Below are positions 34,428-42,285 of a stretch of DNA of 64,000 nucleotides, one piece after another. The translations under genes and the position numbers were made by a program. The first letter of the stretch is position 1. Each line of letters starts with the position of its first letter. Source of the stretch: MWDV01 sp002070715 (lineage in GTDB: Bacteria > Verrucomicrobiota > Verrucomicrobiia > Limisphaerales > MWDV01); contig DAONTI010000020.1 in assembly GCA_035411585.1 (NCBI GenBank), forward strand, positions 13,779 through 77,778, written 5' to 3'. The notes below the pieces were generated by a model that made no database searches, had not been told where the DNA came from, and saw only the letters and a program-made list of their open reading frames with translations.

Positions 34428-36026
34428 ATGAAAATTTTGATTTGCGACCCGATTTCGCCCAAGGGCATCGAGTTGTTGCAATGCCGGCCCGAGTTTAGCG
34501 TGACCGTGCTGCCCAAACGCCTGCCCGAAGCCGAACTGCTCCCGGTGGTGGCGGATGTCGCGGCCATGGTGGTGCGTTCGGAAACCAAGGTGACCCGCGC
34601 GGTCATTGAAGCCGCGCCGAAACTCCGGGTGGTGGGCCGGGCCGGCGTGGGGGTGGACAACGTGGATGTGGAAGCCGCCACGCAGCACGGCGTGGTCGTC
34701 ATGAACACACCCGGCGGCAATTCCGTCTCCACGGCCGAACTCGCCTTCGCCATGCTGCTGGCCCTCGCGCGCAAGGTGCCGTGGGCCCACGCCTCGATGG
34801 CGGCGGGCAAATGGGACCGCAAACAGTTCGCCGGCGTGGAACTCGCCGGAAAAACCTTGGGCGTGCTCGGGATGGGCCGCATCGGTTCCGAAGTCGCCAA
34901 ACGCGCCCTCGCCTTTGGCATGAAAGTCATCGGCTACGACCCGTTCCTCACCGAGGGACGCGCCCGGGCGCTCGGCGTGCAATGGCCGACCGATTTGGAC
35001 GCCGTGTATCAGGCGGCGGATTTCATCACCGTGCACATGCCGGTGACCGAACTGACGCGGGGCATGCTCAATGCGGCGGCGTTCGCCAAGATGAAACCGA
35101 GCGCGCGCCTGGTGAATTGCGCCCGCGGCGAAATCCTGGTCGAAAACGATCTCCTCGCCGCGCTGGACCGGGGGCAAATCGCGGCGGCCGCCCTCGATGT
35201 TTATGCCACGGAACCGTTGCCGGCGGAGCATCCGTTCCGCCAGCACCCCGGCATCACCCTCACCCCGCACCTGGGCGCCAGCACCGCCGAAGCCCAGGAA
35301 AAATGCGGGATCGAGGTCGCGGAAGTCATCACCTCCTACCTCCTCACCGGCGAGGTGCGCAACGCGGTGAACCTGCCGTTCCTCGACGCGAAAACCTACG
35401 AACTGATCAAACCCTACATGACGTTGGGCGAAAAAATCGGCAAACTGCTCGCCCAGCTCGCCCCCGCGCAGGTGGACCGGGTGCGCATCACCTACGGCGG
35501 CAAAGCCCAGGAATTGCCGAACATTGATCCGGTCACCCGCGCCGTGTTGCTGGGATTTTTGTCGCGCGCCGGGGTGGACGATCTCAACAACATCAACGTC
35601 CGGAGCATCGCCGCCACCTTGGGGCTGGCCATCGAGGAAAAACGCTCCAACGAACCGGTCACGTTCAACGAATGGTTGCACGTGCAGGTCTTCAACGGCG
35701 GGGAAAAAGTCATTTCCGCAGGCGGCACGTTTTTCGGATCCCCCAACAACCCCCGTATCGTCCGGCTGTTCAGCATGCCGGTGGAAATTCCCATCGCCGG
35801 CATCCTGCTGCTGCTCAACAACCGGGACCGCCCCGGCATGGTCGGCCACATCGGCTCCCTCATGGGCCAGCACGGCGTGAACATCGCCAGCATGAGCCTG
35901 CACCGCGATCAGGCGGGCGGCCATGCGTTGACCATCTTAAATCTCGACAGCGTGCCGCCCCCATCGGTGCTCGAGGCGCTCCAACGCGATCCCGACATCA
36001 GCAACCTCAACGTCATTCAACTTTAA
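34428..36026 (+). CDS. serA: D-3-phosphoglycerate dehydrogenase
   Basis: First enzyme of serine synthesis, oxidising 3-phosphoglycerate with NAD+. 532 residues, the long form. The substrate domain begins MKILICDPISPKGIELL. The NAD-binding Rossmann motif is VLGMGRIGSEVAKRAL near 145-160. The catalytic region has NCARGEILVENDLL and the catalytic His in HLGASTAEAQ. It is followed by the allosteric substrate-binding domain (~320-455) and a C-terminal ACT domain (NRDRPGMVGHIGSLMGQHGVN), which implies feedback control by serine or a related ligand. The ATG at 34428 matches the family N-terminus; the frame is open slightly upstream. Confidence 0.96.
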   Translation: MKILICDPISPKGIELLQCRPEFSVTVLPKRLPEAELLPVVADVAAMVVRSETKVTRAVIEAAPKLRVVGRAGVGVDNVDVEAATQHGVVVMNTPGGNSVSTAELAFAMLLALARKVPWAHASMAAGKWDRKQFAGVELAGKTLGVLGMGRIGSEVAKRALAFGMKVIGYDPFLTEGRARALGVQWPTDLDAVYQAADFITVHMPVTELTRGMLNAAAFAKMKPSARLVNCARGEILVENDLLAALDRGQIAAAALDVYATEPLPAEHPFRQHPGITLTPHLGASTAEAQEKCGIEVAEVITSYLLTGEVRNAVNLPFLDAKTYELIKPYMTLGEKIGKLLAQLAPAQVDRVRITYGGKAQELPNIDPVTRAVLLGFLSRAGVDDLNNINVRSIAATLGLAIEEKRSNEPVTFNEWLHVQVFNGGEKVISAGGTFFGSPNNPRIVRLFSMPVEIPIAGILLLLNNRDRPGMVGHIGSLMGQHGVNIASMSLHRDQAGGHALTILNLDSVPPPSVLEALQRDPDISNLNVIQL

Positions 36027-36051
36027 CCCATTCCCCCATCCGTTTGTGTTC

Positions 36052-37134
36052 ATGAAATCGCTTCTTTCCCTGGGCGTCGGTCTGTTGGCCGTTGCCCTCC
36101 TGCCGGGCGTGTCCGCGCAAACCACCGCCGCGCCCGCCAGCGCCACCGAGCGCATCAACCAATTATTCGGCGACGAGGTGATCGCCCGGGGCCAGGGCTT
36201 CGAGATCAAGCGCAGTCAGTTGGAGGCGGCGGAGCTCAATTTCAAAGGCGCGCTGGCCACGCGCGGGCAGTCCGTTCCCCCCGCGGAAAAGGCGCGTCTC
36301 GAGCAGCAACTGCTCCGGCAATTGATCCGGTTGCAAGTGTTGCTGACCCGGGCCACGGCCGCCGACAAGGCCCAGGGCAAGGAAGCCGGCGATAAACGAT
36401 TTGAAGCCCTCCTGGAGCGCGTCGGCTCGGAAACGACGCTCGCCCGGCAGCTCAAGCCCACGGGAATCACCCCGGACGAATTGCACACACAAATGATCGA
36501 GGAAGCCACGGCGGAGGCCGTGGTCGAGCGCGAAATCCCGGTCACCATCACCGACGAGGAGGCGCGGAAGTTTTATGACGAAAACCCCGCGCGCTTTGAG
36601 GAACCCGAACGCGTGCGCGTCAGCCACATCCTGTTGAGCACCCAGGATCCCGCCACCCGCAAACCGTTGCCGGAAGCGCAACAGGAAAACAAACGCCGCC
36701 AGATTGAAGACCTTTTGAAACGCGCCCGGGCGGGCGAGGATTTTGCCAAGCTGGCCGAAGATTACTCGGAAGATTCGGGCTCCCGGGAACGCGGCGGGGA
36801 ATATCCGCCCTTCGCGCGCGGCCAGATGGTGCCGGAATTTGAAGCGGTCGCCTTTGCCCTGGGCGAAAACCAGATCAGCGACGTGGTGACCACCGCCTTC
36901 GGCTTTCACATCATCAAACTGCACGAACGCCTTCCGGCGCGGGTCGTGCCCTTTGACACCGCGCGCGAGCGCATTCGCGAAGGACTCCGGCAGCAGGCCG
37001 TGCAAAAACAATTGCCGGATTACTTCGGCAAGCTCTACAAGGAAGCCAATGTCAAGGTGCTGGACGAGAAACTTAAACCCGCCGAGTCGCCGGTCGCCCC
37101 CGAGGCCTCAACGGGGACTGACGAAAAACGCTGA
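36052..37134 (+). CDS. Periplasmic peptidyl-prolyl isomerase/chaperone (PpiC/SurA type)
   Basis: 360 residues with a signal peptide (MKSLLSLGVGLLAVALLPGVSA). A SurA-like helical N-terminal domain (LEQQLLRQLIRLQVLLTRA, ~85-105) precedes one parvulin domain at ~180-300 with VRVSHILLS, the catalytic-region DFAKLAEDYSEDSGSRERGGEY, and AFGFHIIKLHER. Role inferred: folding of outer-membrane or secreted proteins, consistent with the many large secreted proteins here. It starts 25 bases after serA and is probably co-transcribed with it. A GTG two codons earlier is possible, but the ATG is preferred. Confidence 0.9.
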   Translation: MKSLLSLGVGLLAVALLPGVSAQTTAAPASATERINQLFGDEVIARGQGFEIKRSQLEAAELNFKGALATRGQSVPPAEKARLEQQLLRQLIRLQVLLTRATAADKAQGKEAGDKRFEALLERVGSETTLARQLKPTGITPDELHTQMIEEATAEAVVEREIPVTITDEEARKFYDENPARFEEPERVRVSHILLSTQDPATRKPLPEAQQENKRRQIEDLLKRARAGEDFAKLAEDYSEDSGSRERGGEYPPFARGQMVPEFEAVAFALGENQISDVVTTAFGFHIIKLHERLPARVVPFDTARERIREGLRQQAVQKQLPDYFGKLYKEANVKVLDEKLKPAESPVAPEASTGTDEKR

Positions 37135-37146
37135 CGTCGCGCGGCT

Positions 37147-37590
37147 TTAGTATTTCTTGGAAAACCGTTTTCGGGATTCCTCGTCGCCGGGAGTCTCTGG
37201 CGTTGGCGCGGCAGCGGCGGTCGAGTCCGCCGCCGGGGCTGATTCAGACGCGGCCGGTTTTTCCGGTGCGGGCGCTTCCACTGTCTCCACATAGGCCAGC
37301 CGCACGGTCATCAAGCTTTGTTGCAGCAGCCGGGTCTCGGGGGGCGTGAGATTGCCCCGGGTCTTGGCTTCCAGCATTTCAAGCTGGTCAATGAACAGGC
37401 GCGCCGCCTCCAGATCGCGGGTGGTTTCGCCGGTTTGTGGATTCGGCGTTTTGCCCAACAACATCAGGGCCAGATTGGTCTGCTGCAGGATCAGTTGGGC
37501 GAACAGCGCCGCTTGGGCGTCTTCACCCAGGGCCGCCTCCGCCGCCCCCGCCGGGGAAAAATCATTCGTGCTCATGTTTTGTGCCGCCAT
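37147..37590 (-). CDS. DUF1844 family protein
   Basis: 147 residues. The DUF1844 core is visible: ALFAQLILQQTNLALMLLG, an acidic/Asp-rich link, DLEAARLFIDQLEMLEAKT, GNLTPPETRLLQQSLMTVRLAYVE. The last ~40 residues are an Ala/Pro/Glu-rich low-complexity tail ending KRFSKKY. Function is unknown; the family is widespread in verrucomicrobia and planctomycetes. The start could also be the ATG at 37575. The gene overlaps the end of the upstream LON-domain gene by about 29 bases, so the two are coupled. Confidence 0.85.
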   Translation of the reverse strand: MAAQNMSTNDFSPAGAAEAALGEDAQAALFAQLILQQTNLALMLLGKTPNPQTGETTRDLEAARLFIDQLEMLEAKTRGNLTPPETRLLQQSLMTVRLAYVETVEAPAPEKPAASESAPAADSTAAAAPTPETPGDEESRKRFSKKY

Positions 37591-38251
37591 GTTCCTCCAT
37601 TTCCTCGCGTAAGAAAAGGATCAATCGCCGCAACCGCACCTCCAAATCGAGCGTCTCCAAAATCGCCTGCCGGCGCGCCGCACTCTGGAGCACCGCGCCG
37701 CTGACCAAATCGGCGACGTATTCGGGATTCTTGAGGGAAGCCACATGCTCCACCAAGTCCCGCGCGATCAGGGTCGTGCAGGAGGGCGACGCGCCTTCCA
37801 CTGCTTTCTCCGTGCCCCAAGTGTGGAAGGGCAGCGGCAACCCCATTTGCAAGCGTTGGGTGAGCAGTTCCCGAACCTTGGCCGCCAGCGCGTCCACGAT
37901 GACGTTGTCCTGCGGCGGCGTTTTCAGCACTTGAATGCCCTGCACCCGGTAGGGACGGTAACAACGCACCGTCTGCAACTCGACCCGGGCCACTCCTTGC
38001 AAGATAAGATGCGAGGTGCCGTTCCGGTGGCTCACGGAAACCCGGATCAAGCCCAGGCCAGCCACGGTCGCCGGCGTCTCGCGCAGGCGGCCGGGCTTTT
38101 GCATCGCCACGACAAAGAAACGGTCCGCCCGGAGCACAGCGGCGAGCATTTGCCGGTAACGCGGTTCGAAAATGTACAGCGGCAACAACGCCTGCGGGAA
38201 CAATGTCGCGTTCGGCAGGGTCATCACCGGCACTTCCGAGGGTAGCTTCAC
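37562..38251 (-). CDS. LON substrate-binding domain protein
   Basis: 229 residues if started at GTG 38251. It contains only the N-terminal (PUA-like) domain of Lon: LPNATLFPQALLPLYIFEPRYRQML, the strand-rich IRVSVSHRNGTSHLILQGVARVEL, and the helical bundle with LAAKVRELLTQRL and LVEHVASLKNPEYVADLVSGAVL, then a helix of charged residues. There is no AAA+ ATPase or protease domain, so it is a stand-alone LON-N protein, perhaps a substrate adaptor. The start is uncertain: the frame is open to 38413 but the upstream part looks non-coding, and there is no clear ribosome binding site. Confidence 0.85.
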   Translation of the reverse strand: MKLPSEVPVMTLPNATLFPQALLPLYIFEPRYRQMLAAVLRADRFFVVAMQKPGRLRETPATVAGLGLIRVSVSHRNGTSHLILQGVARVELQTVRCYRPYRVQGIQVLKTPPQDNVIVDALAAKVRELLTQRLQMGLPLPFHTWGTEKAVEGASPSCTTLIARDLVEHVASLKNPEYVADLVSGAVLQSAARRQAILETLDLEVRLRRLILFLREEMEEHGGTKHEHE

Positions 38252-38480
38252 GCGCTCAATGTAGAGGCGGAATAACCTCGCGCAAGCGGCGGCCCACCGG
38301 TTATTTATTTCCCGGTTGATTGGCCCCTCCCCAAACGCCGAGAACCAGCCCGCCACCGCGCCCCTTCTGTCACCATCGGCACCCTCCTTCCCGTTCTCGG
38401 CGCTTTTCCACACTCCGGTCCGGATGCGTCGAGGGATTCGCCATTGCCACCTGCGGCGGGACTTGGCACTTTGCCTGCCT

Positions 38481-39452
38481 GTGAGTCATCTCACCCAAGC
38501 TCGTAAGGTTTTCGACATTGAACTGGCCGCGCTCAAAGCGGTCCGGGCGCAGTTGGACGCCACGTTCGACCGCGCGGTGGAAATCCTCGTGGAAACGGTC
38601 GCCCACCGCGGCAAAGTCATCGTGGTCGGCATCGGAAAATCCGGAAACATCGGCGCCAAGATTGCCGCCACGCTCACCAGCACCGGAGCCCCCAGCGTGG
38701 TCTTGAACAGCGTGGACGCCTTGCACGGGGACTTGGGCCTCGTCAACGATGGCGATGCCGTGCTGGCGTTGAGTTACTCCGGCGAATCCGAGGAGCTGCT
38801 TAATCTGTTGCCCGCCCTGAAACGTTTTGCGGTGAAAATCATTGCGCTAACCGGCGCCCCGAAATCTTCGCTGGCCCGGCACAGCGACGTGGCGCTCAAC
38901 CTCCGCGTCCCCCGGGAGGCGTGTCCCTTCAATTTGGCCCCAACCGCCAGCACCACGGTGATGCTGGTCATGGGCGATGCGCTGGCCCTGGCGGTGTTGC
39001 GCGCGCGCGGTTTCAAGCCGAGCGATTACGCCAAACGTCATCCCGCCGGGGCCATTGGCCGGGCCTTGCTGTTACGCGTCGGGGACATTATGCGCACCGG
39101 CGAACGCAACGCCGTGGCCCGGGAGACGCTTTCCGTACGGGACAGCCTGCTGGTCATGACCCAGGCCAAGTCCGGCAGCCTGAGCGTCATCAACGCGCGG
39201 GGCAAGCTGGTCGGCGTCTTCACCGACGGCGATTTCCGGCGGCACATGTCCGCGGATGAACAGTTGTTGTCCCGGCCGCTTAAGGACGTCATGACGCGCC
39301 ACCCCGTCTGCATCCGGGACAACGCGCTGGCGGTGGAGGCCCTCAAAGTGTTTGACCAGCGGCAGATTGACGATCTGATTGTCATCAACGCCCGCCGCGA
39401 GCCCGTGGGGCTGGTGGATTCGCAGGATTTACCCAAGTTGAAAATCGTGTAG
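38481..39452 (+). CDS. kdsD: Arabinose-5-phosphate isomerase (KpsF/GutQ family)
   Basis: Interconverts ribulose 5-phosphate and arabinose 5-phosphate for Kdo and lipopolysaccharide synthesis. 323 residues from GTG 38481, which gives the family length and N-terminus (SHLTQARKVFDIELAAL). SIS domain: GKVIVVGIGKSGNIGAKIAATLTS, ALSYSGESEELLNLLP, LTGAPKSSLARHSD, and the APTASTTVMLVMGDALA block. Two CBS domains follow (~205-323) with VGDIMR, GVFTDGDFRRHM, LKDVMTRHP and GLVDSQDLPKL. This supports a Gram-negative envelope with Kdo. The DNA between it and the divergent LON-domain gene must contain both promoters. Confidence 0.93.
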   Translation: MSHLTQARKVFDIELAALKAVRAQLDATFDRAVEILVETVAHRGKVIVVGIGKSGNIGAKIAATLTSTGAPSVVLNSVDALHGDLGLVNDGDAVLALSYSGESEELLNLLPALKRFAVKIIALTGAPKSSLARHSDVALNLRVPREACPFNLAPTASTTVMLVMGDALALAVLRARGFKPSDYAKRHPAGAIGRALLLRVGDIMRTGERNAVARETLSVRDSLLVMTQAKSGSLSVINARGKLVGVFTDGDFRRHMSADEQLLSRPLKDVMTRHPVCIRDNALAVEALKVFDQRQIDDLIVINARREPVGLVDSQDLPKLKIV

Positions 39453-39476
39453 CCCTTGTTTTTCGTCCGAATTCTC

Positions 39477-40250
39477 ATGAAAACGACCGCGCTGTTCCTG
39501 TCCGCTTTCGGCCTCCTGCCGTTGATGACTTCCATGCCTGCCCTCGCCCAATCCCCTTCGTCCCCGTTGATCGAGGCGAGCGTGCAACTCGATCTGCCGC
39601 GCCAAACCGAGATGCGTTACCTCGTGTACCTGCCGCCCGATTACCACCCGGCGGGCGGCACAACCTGGCCCCTGATGTTGTTTCTGCACGGCGCCGGCGA
39701 GCGGGGCACGAATCTTTCGCGTGTGGCCATTCATGGGCCGCCCAGCCTGGTGAAACAAGGCACCAACTTCCCGTTCCTCATCGTCGCCCCGCAATGTCCC
39801 GAAGGACAACGCTGGGAAAACGACCCGCTGGTGCGTCTGCTGGATCACGTAACCCGGCAATACGCCGTGGACCCGTCCCGGATCTATTTGACCGGCCTCA
39901 GCATGGGCGGCTACGGGACCTGGAAACTCGGGTTGACGTATCCGGAGAAATTTGCGGCCCTCGTGCCGATCTGCGGCGGAGGCGAGTTTATTGACGCGCT
40001 CCTGGTCAGCCGGGACAAACCAGCGGCGTTCAAAAGCCTGCCCGTGTGGGCGTTTCACGGGGCGAAAGACCCCGTCGTGCCGCTCGACGAATCCAAGCGC
40101 ATGGTCAACCTCCTCCGCAAGCTGGGCGTGGCGGAAGTGAAATTCACCGTGTACCCAAAGGCCAACCACAATTCCTGGGCGGAAACCTACCTGAACCCGG
40201 AACTGTACACGTGGTTGTTGAAACACCGCCGCGCCGGGGCAAAACCCTGA
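39477..40250 (+). CDS. Secreted alpha/beta-hydrolase (carboxylesterase/phospholipase-like)
   Basis: 257 residues with a signal peptide (MKTTALFLSAFGLLPLMTSMPALAQ). Alpha/beta-hydrolase fold of the poly-hydroxybutyrate depolymerase/prolyl oligopeptidase-like esterase group: LMLFLHGAGERGTNLS, PQCPEGQRWEND, nucleophile Ser142 in TGLSMGGYGTWKL, Asp in AFHGAKDPVVPLDESK, and His in PKANHNSWAETY. No carbohydrate-binding domain. Single-domain secreted esterases of this kind often remove acyl groups from plant polysaccharides; the substrate is not determinable. It starts 24 bases after kdsD. Confidence 0.9.
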   Translation: MKTTALFLSAFGLLPLMTSMPALAQSPSSPLIEASVQLDLPRQTEMRYLVYLPPDYHPAGGTTWPLMLFLHGAGERGTNLSRVAIHGPPSLVKQGTNFPFLIVAPQCPEGQRWENDPLVRLLDHVTRQYAVDPSRIYLTGLSMGGYGTWKLGLTYPEKFAALVPICGGGEFIDALLVSRDKPAAFKSLPVWAFHGAKDPVVPLDESKRMVNLLRKLGVAEVKFTVYPKANHNSWAETYLNPELYTWLLKHRRAGAKP

Positions 40251-40269
40251 TTCCCCGCGCCGGAACAGC

Positions 40270-41235
40270 TCACCCGATCCCGCACGCCCGACGCGCCCGC
40301 TGGAGCACCTCGGCCGCCTTGGCCCGGGCCTTGGTCGCGCCGTCGCGCAAAACTTGGTGGACGTAATCCGGGTTGGCCTCCAGTTCCGCGCGTTTCTGGC
40401 GTGCGGCGGCAAAGTAATCCCAATACGCCTCGAACAACGCCTTCTTCAAATCGCCGTAGCCCAGCCCGCCCGCGCGTAACCGGTCTTCCCACGATTTCCC
40501 CTCCGCCGCTGGCGTCACGAGTTTCAAGATTTGGATGGCCAGATTTTGCTCGGCGTCCGGTTTCGGTTCCTGCGGCGTCCGGCTGTCCATTTTGATGCCC
40601 ATCACTTTTTTGCGGAGCACCTTTTCGTCGCCGAAAATTTCAATCGTGTTACCGTAGCTCTTGCTCATCTTTTCGCCGTCGGCGCCGGGCACTTTGGCCG
40701 TATCCACACGGATTTGCGGCTCCGGCAGGACAAACGTCTCGCCGTACTGCTCATTGAACTTGATGGCGATGTCCCGGGTGACTTCGACGTGTTGTTTTTG
40801 GTCCTGGCCAACCGGCACGATGTTCGAATCGTAAATCAGAATGTCCGCCGCCATGAGAACCGGGTAAGCGAACAGACCGAAATACGGCGAAATGCCTTTC
40901 GCGAGTTTGTCTTTGTAGGAATGACACCGTTCCAGCAATCCCATCGGGGTGACGGTGCCGAGCAGCCAGGTCAACTCGCACACTTCCGGCACGTCCGACT
41001 GCCGAAAAAAGACCGTCCGGCTTGGATCCAGCCCGCAAGCCAGGAAATCCAGGGCCACGTCCATTGAATTCCGCCGCCGTTCCTCGGGATCGAACAACGA
41101 CGTCATCGAATGATAATCCGCAATGAAATAGTAGGCCTCGCCCTGCTCCTGCAATTCAATGGCGGGCTTCATCATCCCGAAATAGTTGCCGAGATGCAGA
41201 GCGCCCGAGGGCTGGATACCAGATAAAATTCTCAT
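40270..41235 (-). CDS. trpS: Tryptophan--tRNA ligase
   Basis: Class I aminoacyl-tRNA synthetase. 321 residues from ATG 41235, the compact bacterial form. Signature 1 is RILSGIQPSGALHLGNYFG (HLGN in place of HIGH). Signature 2 is GEKMSKSYGN. Substrate-binding parts include YFIADYHSMTSL, VGQDQKQHVEVTRDIA and PYFGLFAYPVLMAADIL. The frame remains open upstream to 41391, but the extra part is not like the family. It converges with the esterase gene, 19 bases apart. No T-box or trp-codon leader is evident upstream. Confidence 0.97.
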   Translation of the reverse strand: MRILSGIQPSGALHLGNYFGMMKPAIELQEQGEAYYFIADYHSMTSLFDPEERRRNSMDVALDFLACGLDPSRTVFFRQSDVPEVCELTWLLGTVTPMGLLERCHSYKDKLAKGISPYFGLFAYPVLMAADILIYDSNIVPVGQDQKQHVEVTRDIAIKFNEQYGETFVLPEPQIRVDTAKVPGADGEKMSKSYGNTIEIFGDEKVLRKKVMGIKMDSRTPQEPKPDAEQNLAIQILKLVTPAAEGKSWEDRLRAGGLGYGDLKKALFEAYWDYFAAARQKRAELEANPDYVHQVLRDGATKARAKAAEVLQRARRACGIG

Positions 41236-41535
41236 AAGGCGAAGCATAAAAGGGAACCCAAAAACCAGGAAAGCAGAAACGCGCGGAGCGACCGCCGGCG
41301 CGCGCCAGCTTACGGCGGAGATACCGAAGTAAGCCCACGGGTCAGGGAAGCAGATAGCGCAATCGCCGGGGTGGAACGGAGAACTGGGCAAAACGCAGGC
41401 CGGCGCGCCCCATCATTTCCCCGCCTTGGCGACGGGGAATACTCGCGCCATTTGACAACTACCGCGCGCACCGGTTTCCCCGCGTCGGATTGCCCCACCG
41501 GCGGACGCCGGGCGTGCGGAAACCGGTTGCGCGGG
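41236..41535. other. Intergenic region upstream of trpS
   Basis: 300 bases between trpS and a tiny lipoprotein gene on the same strand. It should hold the trpS promoter. I see no coding region, hairpin with T-run or repeat of note. Confidence 0.45.
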
Positions 41536-41655
41536 TCAGTCGTTCGGCACCCAGCCTTTGCCGGGGATAAATTCGCGGCTGCCGGAACTGGATTTGCAAC
41601 CCGCCCCCGCCACCAGCACCGCCGCGAGGAATAACAACAGAACCATTTTCATCAT
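41536..41655 (-). CDS. Small lipoprotein (39 residues)
   Basis: Short gene: MMKMVLLLFLAAVLVAGAGC followed by KSSSGSREFIPGKGWVPND and TGA. The first 20 residues form a lipoprotein signal with Cys20 as lipidation site. The -3 position is Gly rather than Leu, so the lipobox (AGAGC) is a little unusual. The mature peptide is only 20 residues and ends with the motif FIPGKGWVPND. I recognise no family; small lipoproteins ending in a GW.P motif could bind envelope components, which is speculation. It is divergent from the YqgE gene, with about 50 bases between the starts. Confidence 0.6.
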   Translation of the reverse strand: MMKMVLLLFLAAVLVAGAGCKSSSGSREFIPGKGWVPND

Positions 41656-41705
41656 GACCGTAGTGTAATCCGGATTGTCAGCCGGGCAAGATTACGCAAC
41701 ATTGG

Positions 41706-42275
41706 ATGCACAAAATCATGCCGTCGCTGAAATATCTAAAGGGTCAGTTGCTGCTCGATAGCGGGCAGTTGACGGGAACCTTCTTTGCCCGCACGGTCAT
41801 CCTCATCTGCCAGCACGATGCCGAGGGCGCCTTCGGCCTCGTCCTCAACCGTCCCACCGACCGCAAGGTGGCGGATGCCTTGGTCGCCAACCTGTCGGAG
41901 GAACTCAAGGCGCTGCCGCTGTTTGTGGGTGGGCCCGTGCAACCCGCCGCCATGAGTTTTCTCTATTCGGATAGTTTTCTGCCCGACGCCAACGTCATGG
42001 GCAATCTGAGCGTGGGCCATTCGCTGGATGAGTTGATGGACCTGGGTGAATCCTTCGCCCCGGATCGGCAGGTCCGGCTGTTTGCCGGCTACGCCGGCTG
42101 GGCGCCCGGTCAGTTGGAAAATGAAATCAAACACCACGCCTGGCTGACCCATCCGGCGTCCTTGGATCTCGTTTTCTCCGCCGATCCCACCACCCTCTGG
42201 CCTGCCATCATGCGCCAGAAAGGCTGGCGCCAGGCGTTGCTGTCTCAAATCCCCGATGATCCCGGCTTGAATTGA
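41706..42275 (+). CDS. YqgE/AlgH family protein
   Basis: 189 residues of the UPF0301 family. Core features: LKGQLLLDSGQLTGTFFARTVILICQHD, GAFGLVLNRPTD, LPLFVGGPVQPAAM, and the FAGYAGWAPGQLENEI block that defines the family. The tail has AIMRQKGWRQALL. Members were named after effects on alginate regulation in pseudomonads, but the biochemical role is unknown. A second ATG at 41718 (MPSLKYLKGQLL) is also possible. It converges with the PIG-L gene, 10 bases apart. Confidence 0.93.
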   Translation: MHKIMPSLKYLKGQLLLDSGQLTGTFFARTVILICQHDAEGAFGLVLNRPTDRKVADALVANLSEELKALPLFVGGPVQPAAMSFLYSDSFLPDANVMGNLSVGHSLDELMDLGESFAPDRQVRLFAGYAGWAPGQLENEIKHHAWLTHPASLDLVFSADPTTLWPAIMRQKGWRQALLSQIPDDPGLN

Positions 42276-42285
42276 CCCGGCGCGC

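Noticed and set aside
33900..35924. A 674-codon minus-strand frame opposite the CotH protein end and serA
   Set aside because: His/Gly/Arg-rich shadow of serA codons with no domain features; serA motifs are complete on the plus strand.
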